A stretch of DNA of 64,000 nt, from NCBI GenBank assembly GCA_030704615.1, contig CM060731.1, forward strand, positions 90,746,756 through 90,810,755. The letters are read 5' to 3'. The notes under the pieces were generated by a model. The model did not search any database and had not been told where the DNA came from. It saw only the letters and a list, made by a program, of their open reading frames with translations. Below, piece after piece: positions 1 to 11,900 of the stretch. Source of the DNA: Takakia lepidozioides (lineage: Eukaryota > Streptophyta > Takakiopsida > Takakiales > Takakiaceae). How positions within the stretch are numbered: the stretch's first letter is position 1; the number at the start of each line of letters is the position of its first letter. The position numbers and the translations under genes are program-made.

Positions 1-650
1 CAAAGTACACATGCTCACATGAGAGACCTCAAATAGAACTTCGCCAGTGGACTTGGGCACGACTCTTTGGTGGACTGGTCTGCCCGTCTGTTCTAGTGGA
101 CTTGCCCAACGGATTCAGCCAGTAGACTTGCCCACTCTGACTTGCCATCAGTGTTGCCCTCACGAGACCGCCAGCAGACCTGACCACGCTGACCTCGCAG
201 CGGACTTGCGTAAGTGAGTTTTGCAACGGACTTGGCCAGAGGGCATTCCGAGCGGACTGGGTTGCCAGCAGACTTCCGAACAGTCCCCTCTGGCAGACTC
301 GCCTACCAGCGGACTTGCTAGACCAGACTGAGCTCGCAGCAGACTGGCGCACGTGAGTCTTGCAGCGGACTGCTTGCGAATAGTCCTCTCCCGCAGACTA
401 GCCTGCCAGTGGACTTGCCCTCCGGAGACCGGCAGCAAACTTTACCCAGACTTTGCTGGCAGCACACCCGAGCAGACTGACCTTGCAGCATACTTGCACA
501 AGTGAGTCTTCCAGCGGACTTCGCTAGAGGACATTATTAGCGGACTTGCAGAAAAGAATGGGCCGGACTTGCAGCCAGGACTGCGTTGTATGGCAGGGGA
601 CTTGCCAAAGAGACAGACAATGGACGCACGCAGCGGACTTGCATGCAAGT
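1..650. repeat. Degenerate GGACTTGC minisatellite
   Basis: The core AGCGGACTTGC and variants (GTGGACTTGC, GCAGACTTGC) recur many times at irregular spacing of roughly 15-35 bases. No protein family is recognisable; reading frames across it only reflect the repeat. It lies just downstream of the decayed MULE on the minus strand and may be a terminal or subterminal repeat of that or another element. Confidence 0.6.
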
Positions 651-659
651 GTACAGGAG

Positions 660-1581
660 GGTACGTGAAACTTACGTAATGGCGTTTATTTCGGCGTCGG
701 CATCGTCCACAATGAAGGCATTGGATCGCCAGTCCGGCATTTCTGCGAGGAGTGAGTCCTGCAAGGCTGCCATCCACGGCACCAGGTCTGTTAACCGCTC
801 ACACGCGATATTTACGCAACTGGTATAACCGTTTAAACACTCGTCAAAGACCGTCAACGTGTACAATGGGAACTGTTCAAATGCAGAATGTCAGATGCTG
901 CCAGTGTACGTACATCCACTAGTTTTGCAAGCGGATAAATTGTGAAAGGGATGAAGAGTACATTGTGGTGATTTGTCCCGAAGGTTGCATCGCATGCAAC
1001 GATACGAGCATGGCCTAATTGAAGCATTTGCTTCTTCTGCCACTCAGTCTGTATGCCGATTGTGAATGTTAAGTCGCCATCGTAGTGCTTGAATGTTGGC
1101 GCCAATTTCTCCTCTTGATAGAAGAAGACCGATTTCAGGTTCTGGTCTTTCCACATGCGGACACTCTCCGCATTGTTGGCATGTTTTTTGAACGTTTGTC
1201 CACTGCCCGTTTCTTGGCCAGGTTGTGCACATCCTGCTCCAACAAAAAATCATCCCGTGTCCATGCATCCCCCAACCCGGTGTTGTTCATGACGTGCTCT
1301 TTTTTTCCCATCATGATTTGGGTGACTGACAGTCTCGGCATCAGACACTCCCATGACCCATGCTTTCCATTTCTCGTTAATGTGTGGTGCATAGGCGTGG
1401 CGAGTGTTCCTGAACTCAGCGGACTTCCCATGACAGGCGTTCCCTTTCGCTGCTGTTATGCTCCATATTTTTGTAGTATGTGAGGACACAAATGTCGGGG
1501 GCGAGATAGGATTGCCCTGGACCTTGAAAACAGCATTGGCAACCACGCTTGTAAGACTCTCCATATTCCGACTTTGCTTTC
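660..1581 (-). pseudogene. Decayed MULE-type transposase (SWIM-transposase relative)
   Basis: Reading right to left, the pieces spell out a MULE catalytic core: a TFTIGIQTEWQKKQMLQLGH stretch, then ACDATFGTNHHN (first catalytic Asp, about 990-1030), then after a non-coding interruption near 860-935 a TVFDECLNGY segment, and a FIVDDADAEINAI segment (second Asp region, about 675-715). This is the usual order in Mutator-like transposases related to FAR1 and ZSWIM proteins. The frame shifts several times (near 1150, 1250 and 1310) and the N-terminal part is lost in the N gap, so it is a relic. It is not the same family as the MULE at 8999-12589, which has a different core sequence. No SWIM finger is visible to the left. 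Confidence 0.7.
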
Positions 1582-2081
1582 NNNNNNNNNNNNNNNNNNN
1601 NNNNNNNNNNNNNNNNNNNNNNNNNNNNNNNNNNNNNNNNNNNNNNNNNNNNNNNNNNNNNNNNNNNNNNNNNNNNNNNNNNNNNNNNNNNNNNNNNNNN
1701 NNNNNNNNNNNNNNNNNNNNNNNNNNNNNNNNNNNNNNNNNNNNNNNNNNNNNNNNNNNNNNNNNNNNNNNNNNNNNNNNNNNNNNNNNNNNNNNNNNNN
1801 NNNNNNNNNNNNNNNNNNNNNNNNNNNNNNNNNNNNNNNNNNNNNNNNNNNNNNNNNNNNNNNNNNNNNNNNNNNNNNNNNNNNNNNNNNNNNNNNNNNN
1901 NNNNNNNNNNNNNNNNNNNNNNNNNNNNNNNNNNNNNNNNNNNNNNNNNNNNNNNNNNNNNNNNNNNNNNNNNNNNNNNNNNNNNNNNNNNNNNNNNNNN
2001 NNNNNNNNNNNNNNNNNNNNNNNNNNNNNNNNNNNNNNNNNNNNNNNNNNNNNNNNNNNNNNNNNNNNNNNNNNNNNNNNN
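1582..2081. other. Assembly gap (500 N)
   Basis: Exactly 500 N, probably a placeholder of unknown true size. It hides the left end of element copy A, including the methyltransferase exons expected there, and the N-terminal part of the MULE relic. Confidence 0.99.
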
Positions 2082-2690
2082 ACTTACCACAAAAAGGCTA
2101 TCCCTGGACGGCAATAGGGCCTAGAACTGGAATACGGCGCAGAATTTTTTCCAGTTCCCGGTCCAGCCACCTAGGGACTTTAAGCCTAAAATGGCTTAGT
2201 CCCTGGACGGCATAGGGCCTGGAACGGGAATATGGCGCCGAATTTCCACTTCAGGGCCAGCCATCTAGGACTTAGCCGTAAATAGGCTAAGTCCCTGGAC
2301 GGCAATAGGGCCTAGAACTGGAATCGGCGCCGGAATTTCCATTTTCCGGGCCACCACCCTAGGGACTTAGACCGAAAATGGCTAAGTCCCTGTCGGCAAT
2401 AGGGCGAACTGGAATATTGGCGCCGAATTTCCACTTCTGGCCAGCCAGTCTAGGGACTTACCCGAAAATGGCTAAGTCCCTGGTACGGCAATAGGCCTAA
2501 ACTGGAAAACGGCGCCGAATTTCCAGTTCCGGGCCAGCCACACTAGGGACTTAGCCCGAAATGGCTAAGTCCCTGAACGGCAATAGGGGCCTGGAACTGA
2601 AAATATGGCGCCGAATTTCCATTCCGTCCAGCCAGTCTAGGACTTTGCCATTTTCGAGCCCTGACTGGAAATCGGCGCCATTTTCCTAAC
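2082..2690. repeat. Hairpin-repeat array, family 1 (copy A)
   Basis: About six degraded units of roughly 95-120 bases, each pairing a GGACTTAGCC/GGCTAAGTCCC hairpin with a GGAAAT..GGCGCC..ATTTCC hairpin. It is the reverse complement of the cleaner array at 36060-37075 and by comparison lies in an intron of the ParB-methylase gene. Many one-base deletions relative to copy B suggest either decay or poor consensus next to the assembly gap. Confidence 0.8.
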
Positions 2691-2757
2691 ACACACCCCA
2701 CTTAGGCCTCTACATCCTGAAATGCCAGGACTTGAAAGAAAGGCAGCGCGTATGTAC

Positions 2758-5640
2758 CTGTACAGAAGGCGCATTGCTGCTTTGTCCGCGTTCGGCTGGT
2801 CGGTGAACTCGTGGCTCCGGCGAGCATCTGCTACTCCCGAAAGAATTTGGTTTTGTAGAGCAGAAAGTTACCTCGTCACATGGTCACGCAGCTCTCTGCT
2901 GCAGGAGATATCTCCATCTTGAACTGATGTGCTTGTGTGTCCAGCTGCTCTTGCGCATTCGTCGTCACCTGTGGAGATTGTCCATCAGATCGCTTTCCTC
3001 AAAAAATACAATGAATCACCCCTACTAGATTACAAGCCCCAAACGAAGCGTGGGAAGTACCTGAACCACCATGTCATGTCATGCGGTTCATCCACATGTC
3101 GAATGTGGGGTCAGAGAGTTTGTCCGGTTTGGGGAAGCTCCACATGTCCCTGGTACTTTGGGAACCATTCCAGATTTGGAGCCCCCGTGTCTGTCCAACC
3201 ACCAGCATATTCGTAAGCGCCAAACACCACAAAAAGGAGTTGTTTGCCACCACAATTTGGTTAAGAATGTATCAACCTTTTCTGTTGCATCCACACAGGA
3301 TGTGGCTAGACGATGGAGCTTCTCCAATGTCATCGTGGGCTTCAGAGCGCGAGAGTAGTGCTTTCCCACCTCCCAGAAAGTCGGCACCAAGGGCGGATCA
3401 GCTATGGCCACGTACTTTACCATCCGCGACTTGTAACTTTATGCGGGCCCTCACCTCCGCAGCTGGACATACGATTCGAGTTCCGGGAGGGTTGGATTCT
3501 TCTCCTCTGACTCCATGTAGAACCTCCGCGCATGTGCCAATCCTGCTGTATTTCGTCTGTCGAAAAGCAGCACATAAGATTAGAGATCCTGCTCAACACA
3601 ATTTCTTCTATTGGGGGAGGAGAGACAAATTAGCTCAACAAAACTCAGGAGCTTTACCCGAAATATGTAGTCCACCATGGCGTCGACGCTCAGCCTATAC
3701 CAGTTCTGTCTGCCTTTGCTCCTCCGACTTGCGCAGGAGGTCGGCACTGAGGGAATTGGCAAACTCTCACCCCCTGCCTCCCGACATCCTTCACTCGGAA
3801 GAGCATATGGGACAAGTTGGTGGCAATGAAGGCATTCTCAGTCACCCTGCAGTGCCACATTTCCATCAAACAATACTGAAATGGAATTTTCATCATATAT
3901 GAGGATTCGCAATGAAATGACTTCCAAATTCAAAGTCCAAAAGCGAGAGGGTTGTAGCTTACGAGTTGATGTCGGCCATTGCAGCTTTGAGAAGACTGCG
4001 ATCTTTGGGCCCCGCAACCTTCAGCACAACACAATCGGCGAAATGCCAATCGAGATCGTTGGGGTGGGCTTGCAATGTGCTCCATCCATGCCAGGAGGCG
4101 ATGATTGCCGTCCCACACGTAGAACATCTTACCGGACATGTGCTGGAAAAGAGGATCACTAGCAATCGATCTCTCGAACTCCTCATTTCGCGTTTGCCAA
4201 TGGGGACCCCATTTGTCCACCTCATCGGAAGTGTGGGCACGGGAAGCTCCGTGGTCGTTCTCAATGGAAACGTAAAAGGCGGCAGACCCCAATTCGATAT
4301 CCATCCCGGCAAGAGAATTTCAGCTTGTCGATATCGCCTGGGAGGGCAGGTCTCACCACCTGCAATGACACCAAGCGGCAAAGGGGAATTCGAAGCTTGC
4401 CGGGTACACCATGCCCCCCAGCACCCTGCCAATGTTGCTGTGGGTTGCCTCCAACATCTTGGCAGCGGCCAACTTCATATCCGCCTCAACATGACGTCTG
4501 CTGCAGATGGGTTTTCCGGGCAGCCCACCAAACCGCCAAATCCAGCCTGTATGCTCCGGGTTTGGGGCCTGGGGATGTCCGGAGAAATGTCATCCTGGTC
4601 AGAAATCCATGTCGTCCTCCTCACAGGGTCAGCCACCTGCGAAACCACCTCCAGCACTCTCGTCGTCTCTACTGCCCTCTCCCTGGCTTCACCTCGAACT
4701 TGCACAATCGGTGCTCTTTCAGGTGTCTTTCCTCTCCTCCACTCTCCACCGTATGGGTAATTGCGGGGCTGCACTTGCCCGCGATGGTCTAACCGGTGTG
4801 CTACTGCCTCTCTGTGGTGTCTTGTAGGGATCCACCGTCTCTGTGGTGTCCCTCGCTTACATTGGCATCTGTCATTGGGCACCCCGGGCCTCTTCAGCTG
4901 CCTTTTGTCTTTCCTCCTTGCTAGCATTCTGTCTCGTCTGTTCTTGCCCTCTCTTTTGCCCTCTCACGGGCTTTCTTTTCTTACTAGGGCTAGCAACAGG
5001 GGCCCTCCAGGACGACCACCTTTGATTGAGGCGAACTGACACCCTCGCGCGCACTGCTCACTCCCCCCTCCCGCAGCCCGTTGACTGCTCTCTCGCCGGG
5101 GATTGCATGTGCTTAGCTTTCTTCTTTTTCTTTGCGTGGGCGGGCCCTACTGCATGTGCATGAACAACCTCCATTGCCGGATCTGCTGTCCTCATGTCCT
5201 CACGCCCTTCACCTGCCATGCCGCCTGCACCAACCTCCCCAATGCCTACTCTATCGTAATCTCGTTGCAAGTCCTCCCGTCCACCAACAAAAGATTTAAG
5301 TTTTGCCCTCTCGCCCCAAGTTGGGCGATTCAAACATGCGATGAGTTGGAGCTGTCGATGATACCACCAGCGTGCCGGGCTCGTCGTCACTCTGTGATTG
5401 ACAAAAATCGTGAACACCAACAGTGGTGCAAAAAGCAGCAGCGCAACCACCATAGCAGCAATCATGTAGCAAAAATGAAAACATAACAAGTTTAGGAAGT
5501 ATGGAGAGCCATGCAACAACAATGAAAACAAATGCAACCATTGCCTAAGAATGACATGCACAAGCAGCCTTCTCCAGAGCTGCCGGATTTGCACACGCAT
5601 TGCAAACAATCTAAGGTTCAGTCAACTATCTAAAGTTCAC
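2758..5640 (-). pseudogene. ParB-like / amino-methyltransferase fusion gene, copy A (5' and middle parts)
   Basis: The reading order on the minus strand is: N-terminal low-complexity region with a KKKKKAKHM basic stretch (about 5110-5400), charged linker (about 4480-5050), ParB/Srx-like domain (about 3970-4430, with WDGNHRLLAW at about 4090-4125), two further exons (about 3690-3896 and 3256-3540), then a read-through into the segment at 3060-3255 and a linker exon at 2758-2968. The stretch CVDATEKVDTFLTKLWW crosses position 3256 without a break, which shows that the ParB part and the methylase part belong to one gene here. The methyltransferase domain itself would lie further left, in the N gap. 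Numerous small indels relative to copy B break the frame. The linker exon is 211 bases here and 215 in copy B. Confidence 0.6.
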
Positions 5641-6109
5641 TCATAAAGCAAAGCCAGGATGAAGATGCAGAAACAAAGCGAGGTAACGAAGCGAAAGCAA
5701 AAAAGAAATCGAACAAACCGAAAGCAGAAGTGGCTTGCCTGAGAGTACTCGGCTTCAGTTGGCGCAGGTTTGTGAGCAAGACACTGGAATCTCCTGCTGG
5801 GAGCTTCAGTTTGGCCATGCGAGAGATTGGCCGTCGTCCGTAGTACAGAGCTTTCAACTTCCGCCGCGGTCTGGATCTGAGGTCTCTCTCAGGAGAGCCA
5901 CGCCCTTCAGGCGGCATAAGTCCCAGCCAAAAAGATCTCCTTTTTTGGGGTACATGCCTGGAATACCATGTTAAGCCAAGTATAGCATAAGATTTAGGGT
6001 ACGTGTCCAGGAAGCCATGCGTCGCCAGCCCGAATAATAAGCGACGGCCGTCGACATTTATTGCCCAACTGCGCAATTAAATGTCGGATGAAGCCCTCCA
6101 TGTCGGAAG

Positions 6110-6905
6110 AAAATAGACGAAAACAGTCCCGGAATTTCCCTCACGCAGGTAATTCGGAAGCGCGCGGAGGAAATCCGGCGCCGAATTTCCATCCGCGCAG
6201 GTAGGGCGGTTCGCCAAATTTCCTTCAAGCAGGTAATTCGGATGCGCGCGGATGGAAATCCGGCGCCGAATTTCCATCCGCGTAGGATGGCGGTGCGCCA
6301 AATTTCCTTCAAGCAGGTAATTCGGATGCGCGCGGATGGAAATCCGGCGCCGAATTTCCATCCGCGCAGGTAGGGCGGTGCGCCAAATTTCCTTCAAGCA
6401 GGTAATTCGGATGCGCGCGGATGGAAATCCGGCGCCGAATTTCCATCCGCGCAGGTAATTCGGATGCGCGCGGATAGAATCCGGCGCCGAATTTCCATCC
6501 GCGTAGGATGGCGGTGCGCCAAATTTCCTTCAAGCAGGTAATTCGGATGCGCGCGGATGGAAATCCGGCGCCGAATTTCCATCCGCGCAGGTAATTCGGA
6601 TGCGCCCGGATGGAAATCCGGCGCCGAATTTCCATCCGCGCAGGTAGGGCGGTGCGCCAAATTTCCTTCAAGCAGGTAATTCGGATGCGCGCGGATGGAA
6701 ATCCGGCGCCGAATTTCCATCCGCGCAGGTAATTCGGATGCGCGCGGATGGAAATCCGGCGCCGAATTTCCATCCGCGTAGGATGGCGGTGCGCCAAATT
6801 TCCTTCAAGCAGGTAATTCGGAATGCGCGCGGATGGAAATCCGGCGCCGAATTTCCATCCGCGCAGGTAGGGCGGTTCGCCAAATTTCCTTCAAGCAGGT
6901 AATTC
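6110..6905. repeat. Hairpin-repeat array, family 2 (copy A)
   Basis: Tandem units of about 60-110 bases, each containing GGAAATCCGGCGCCGAATTTCC-type palindromes flanked by GGATGCGCGCGGAT spacers and AGGTAATTCGG. Long reading frames with repeated EIRRRISIRAHPNY-like peptides are a by-product of the repeat. The array lies between the two divergent genes of the element. It corresponds to 41640-42420 in copy B, with different unit number and spacers. Confidence 0.9.
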
Positions 6906-7350
6906 GGCGCCGAATTTCCATCCTGCAGGTAAGTCGGATCGGTGCCATATGGATATTCGGCGCCGAATTTCGATTCGCCATTTATTTCTGAGCGAGGAAT
7001 TACCTCCGTGCAGGTAATTCCCATATAAGAATTACCTTCGTGCAGGTAATTCACATACAAGAATTCCTTCATGCAGGTAATTTCCAGATGAGAATTACTT
7101 TGTGCAGGTAATTCTGGACGAGGAATAAACATCGATTGGAATTACCTGCAGGAAGGTAATTGTCATCTGGAAATTACCTGCACAAAGGTAATTCTTGTAT
7201 GCGAATTACCTGCACGAAGGTAATTCTTATATGGGAATTACCTGCACGAAGGTAATTCCTCGCTCAGAAATAAATGGCGAGTGGAAATCCGGCGCCGAAT
7301 ATCCATACGGCACTGATCCGACTTACCTGCTGGATGGAAATTCGGCGCCG
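6905..7350. repeat. Central long palindrome of PMM, copy A
   Basis: A large inverted repeat with arms of about 200 bases centred near 7131. The left arm (GAGCGAGGAATTACCT, CCCATATAAGAATTACC and so on) reappears reversed in the right arm (GGTAATTCTTATATGGG, AGGTAATTCCTCGCTC). Each arm is itself made of short palindromes of the form GAATTACCT-N-AGGTAATTC. It sits between the minus-strand ParB-methylase gene and the plus-strand transposase gene, so it could be a bidirectional promoter, a protein-binding platform or a cruciform site; the function is not known. Confidence 0.85.
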
Positions 7351-8050
7351 AATTTCCATTCATCCACGATTCGAATTACCTGCAGGATGGAAATTCGGCG
7401 CCGAATATCCATATGGCACCGATCCGACTTACCTGCTGGATGGAAATTCGGCGCCGAATTTCCATTCATCCATGATTCGAATTACCTGCAGGATGGAAAT
7501 TCGGCGCCGAATATCCATATGGCACCGATCCGACTTACCTGCTGGATGGAAATTCTGCGCCGAATTTCCATTCATCCACGATTCGAATTACCTGCAGGAT
7601 GGAAATTCGGCGCCGAATATCCATATGGCACCGATCCGACTTACCTGCTGGATGGAAATTCGGCGCCGAATTTCCATTCATCCACGATTCGAATTACCTG
7701 CAGGATGGAAATTCGGCGCCGAATATCCATATGGCACCGATCCGACTTACCTGCTGGATGGAAATTCGGCGCCGAATTTCCATTCATCCACGATTCGAAT
7801 TACCTGCAGGATGGAAATTCGGCGCCGAATATCCATATGGCACCGATCCGACTTACCTGCTGGATGGAAATTCGGCGCCGAATTTCCATTCATCCACGAT
7901 TCGAATTACCTGCAGGATGGAAATTCGGCGCCGAATATCCATATGGCACCGATCCGACTTACCTGCTGGATGGAAATTCGGCGCCGAATCTCCATCCATC
8001 CGAGATTCCACTTACCTGCTGGATGGAAATTCGGCGCCGAATCTCCATCC
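7290..8050. repeat. 106-bp tandem array of GGCGCC palindromes (copy A)
   Basis: About seven near-identical 106-base units starting near 7331, 7437 and 7543. Each unit holds two palindromes, one ending GAATTTCC and one ending GAATATCC, centred on GGCGCC and separated by CATTCATCCACGATTCG and ATATGGCACCGATCCG spacers. Copy B has only a short irregular version (42830-43180), so unit number is unstable between copies. Confidence 0.95.
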
Positions 8051-8860
8051 GGGGGATGGTCTCTGTCGGAGAGGTGCCGCCTCTCCGCCGCTCTGTTGGA
8101 TATTCGGTGCCGAATTTCCGTCCCGGGGGTTGAAATATGACTGCCAGGTTCCGACCTCTCCCCCCTCCCCGACTTCATTGGAACGGCCCCGAATTGAAAT
8201 TCGGCGCCGTTTTCTCATCTGTGGAGGTTTTTATGTCGGCCAGTTTTCGCTCTGACACGCCGACAACACTTCCTTTGGGGGGGCCCGGATGGAAATTCGG
8301 CGCCGAATGGCCGTCCAGGGGATGTTCTCTGTCGCACACTGGCCGGCCTCTGTGCCCCAGGCGACTTCATCCGGGCGTCCCCTGTTCGATATTCGTTGCC
8401 GAATTTCCGTCCGGGGGTTGAAATGTGACAGCCAACTGTAGGCCACTCCCCCTCCCCGACTGCATCCGAATCGCCCCGGATGGAAATTCGGCGCCGTTTT
8501 TCCATCTGGGGATGTTTTTATGCCGTCCAGTTTTCGGCCTGACCCCCGACACGACTCCCTTTGGGGGGACCGGATGGAAATTCGGCGCCGAATCTCCATC
8601 CAGAAGATGTTATCTGTCGCACACACTCCGGCCTCTGCGCCCGAGGCGACTTCATCCGGGCTTCCTCTGTTGGATGTTGGGTGCCGAATTTCCATTCGGG
8701 GGTAGTAATGTGACGGCACGGTGCCGGCTTATCCCCTTCAGCCGTCATCATCCGGACGGCCCCCCACTTTCTGACTGCATACCGTTGGCAGTTATTGCGC
8801 AAAGACGAGGGGCCGCATTCCGGAGACAAGGTTCATTAACACTCTGACTGTGGATTTTTG
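8050..8860. repeat. GC-rich GGCGCC repeat region upstream of transposase (copy A)
   Basis: Larger, more diverged units of about 165-280 bases with recurring GGAAATTCGGCGCCGAAT, TGTTCTCTGTCGCACAC, CGAGGCGACTTCATCCGGGC and TTTTTATGTCGGCCAGTTTTCG-like blocks. It ends about 140 bases before the transposase ATG and probably holds its promoter and leader, although no TATA box is obvious. Copy B has the same region at 43180-43700 with fewer units. Confidence 0.8.
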
Positions 8861-8998
8861 AGATAGTTGGCTCCCTGGATTTGGATCAGGCTTCGTCGCT
8901 CGGACAAATCGGCATCGCATTCATTCCCATCGCTGCACCCCCTTCTACCAGGGAGCTTCCCCGCACGCCATCCTGGCAGTCTTGTGTGCACATCTCCC

Positions 8999-11900
8999 AT
9001 GGCGGAAAACCCGAGCGCTACAGTGTACTGCCCTCCTCACGAGCATAGAGCTTCATTTCCGTGCAGAGGGGACACCTGCCGGGTGATGGAGAAATATCTG
9101 TGCGTTCGATACCACCTGAAACCGGGGTCGGTTTTTTTGGAGGAGGAAAGGAAGGACTCAAACGGCCTTGTTGTCGAGAGTATTGTTGTGCTCCACGATG
9201 ATTTCGGCGATGGCAGGGAATGGCGAGTTCCACCATCGGACAGCGTCATATACAGGGCTGTTGGGGACTTCATTTGCCCGCCAAATGCACCGTCTATCCT
9301 GGCGCCTTCCACGAAACAATCCGCGAATCAGAGAGTGGGTACCTCAAAGAGAGAAGTCCGCAACGAAGTAAATCCAGAGCCGAACCCATCCATGAAGACG
9401 ACCGAGAACCGGGTTGTTCACAACCTGTCCGACTCAGACGAGGTCATGGAAGTTCCGAGGTCGTCCTGGAGATCAGGCAAGTCCTCAATGGACGTCAGTG
9501 GAGGAGGGAGTCATATTCCCAGCACGAGCACCGCAGTTCGATCTATTCTAGAAATTCTGCGAGGGCTTCACCTGGAGGGACACCGGTCGGAGCTGGCCGG
9601 GCTGGACTACAGCAAGTTCGCAATTAAATCGGTTACATGCCTTCCCGCCGACGTCGACGGTAATGTCTTCTTTGAGTTCCCTCCTCGGGCGGACTACTCG
9701 AGGGCGTCCGGAATGTTGACAGATATGGATAGAAAACATGACGGTCATCCTTGGTGCGTTACCAAAACCACCAGCATGAAGATGCTTGATGGTGTGCGGG
9801 TGCGCTACGTTGTTTGTGCGGGCGCGTTGCGGTGTTTCTCCCCAACTTGCTTCCACTTTAAATCCAGAGGTCACAGGAACGAGACCGATTGGACAGGCAC
9901 AGCTCACCAACCATTTCGAGCTCAGGAGAAGGTTCCGAACTCCACATTTAAGTGTGCGCATTGCAAAGAACCACCACACTGCATGTCTGTTTGTAATGCC
10001 AAGCAGTTCTATGTGTTGCACCGTTTCCCTGACCTCACCCGAGCTTGCATACACGTTGGTTCCCATTGTCACAAATTGGCGAGGGGGAACTCGCGGGAGG
10101 CTGCCCACGAAGCAGAGCAGCTCGTTCAGGAGGAGGTTAAGTTGAGACCGGGTGCCAAACCCAAACAGATACAGCTCCAAGCCGCCCATAAGATGGCATT
10201 GGCCAGAATTATGTCGGAAGACGGCTCGGATAGAGTTCCTCTCGACGAGAAGGAAATGGAGGCATTGCTCGAGTCGGTGTCCCACGTATGTTCACCGAAT
10301 GTCCGAAACCACATTGTCTCTTGCAAACAGAAAATTGGGCGTGGCTCGGATATGCACTCCATTCTGGAGGTGAAGCGACGATGTGGATATGACTACATTC
10401 ATGGAAGTAGGTTTCCAGGACAAGGGACTGAGGCAGATCGTTGTTTCGTATTCAAAATGTCCACGTGTGGACCTGGCAGTGGCGTCGAACTGGTCGACAG
10501 GATGACGAGTGGGAACTTGTCAAACAGTTGGGTCATGTTCGACCATATCAAGCGAATTACAAATCACCAGTGGGTGACAATGGGTGCACATGTCTACGAC
10601 ACCCACTGCAGGATGCTAATGACAATTGCTATTTGTGAGATGAAAGGAGAGGACACACAATCGGAGATGCTTCTTTGGCAGGGAATAAACGAACAGATGG
10701 CCAAGGCGGGATTGCCCCCTCCCAATTTCCGTGGTTTCATGGCGGACAACGCACAAGCAAATTGGGCTGCCATCCGAAGGGTGTACGGGCAAGACCCCAA
10801 TGTTCCCATGGAAGGCAAGGAGAGATCTTGTGGGTTCCACTTTCTGCAGAGCCTTTCGCAGTACACAACCAGGCTCGTGGCGCCAGATTTCAGAGAGGAG
10901 CACCGTTCCATGTGCCTTGCGTGGAAGCGCGCTCCCACCTTGGATGATGCAGAGACACAGTTTGCATGCATACGGGCTTGGTGGACATCGTCAGGTGCTG
11001 TAAGGAAATCAGACGAAGGAGCAATGGTCAGTTGGCTAGCATGGTGGCATTATCGTTTCCTCCAGTTCGGCGACTATATGCGGGAGGTGAGTTGCACGAA
11101 TTCGCGTCCCGTTGGATATATTCTTGGCCATATTTGTAACTTGCTTGTAACCTCAACATGTGCTTGTGCAGGAAATGTGTCTCGACTCCGACACCGACAT
11201 GCCCACGACAAACATGGCCGAATCAGTGCACTCTTCCTGGCGTGCCTCCTCTGCGGCGCATCTGGTGGACATCCTCACTGCCACAACGGAGGACATTGTG
11301 AGGTCAATTATGCAGCAATGCAGGTACAACGAGTTCTTGAAAGGGAAACAGTGGGGCTTGGGGCCGGACAGGCAGGAAATGCTGATGCGGACTGCCTCCA
11401 GATCGAAGAATCCTCGGAAGTGGGCGGCGGCCTTGCGAGAGGGCCTTCGGGACACGCCATTGCTGCGAAGAGGCCAACATTTGGAAGGAGATGTTCATAC
11501 CCGTCCAGTGAGACGAAGACTTGACGAGGCACCTGGCGGAGAAGAGGATTCATGGCGAGCTGACAAGAATATTCGCACGCTCCCTCGTGGTCCGGTGATG
11601 TTGTCCGAGGAGGTCTCGTCGAGCACCGGAAGTCCTGCACGTTCAAGATCGCCATCTCCTTTGAGCACAGGGCGCGTGCCCCGGCAACATAACGAGCCAT
11701 CTGTAGTAAAGCAATACAACATTCCCATTGTGGAGACAAGAGTGTCGGAGTCACAGTGGAGAATTGCGAGGACATTGCCGGCATTTCGAGGGAAGTGTTG
11801 CGCCATCCGGGTGGATACGAGAGCACGCTGTGGTGAGATGATTCGGAGGAACCCACACGGTGCTGTACCTGCACCTTGTTTCAGCGGCAGATTTTTGACT

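Noticed and set aside
1416-2215. Apparent open frames running across the N gap
   Set aside because: They are artefacts of translating N as X.
5500-5610. PPR-like words in the ParB-methylase intron region (CKSGSSGEGCL-like)
   Set aside because: Too short and without the MYAKCGS signature; the likeness to the 33 kb PPR fragment may be chance.
7331-8050. CRISPR-like array because of regular direct repeats
   Set aside because: The repeat unit is 106 bases with conserved rather than unique spacers, there are no cas genes, and the DNA is eukaryotic.
6058-8255. Long open frames encoding repeated EIRRRISI- and GNSAPNFH-type peptides on both strands
   Set aside because: They follow from a palindromic repeat lacking stops in several frames; unit number changes between copies and both strands are equally open.
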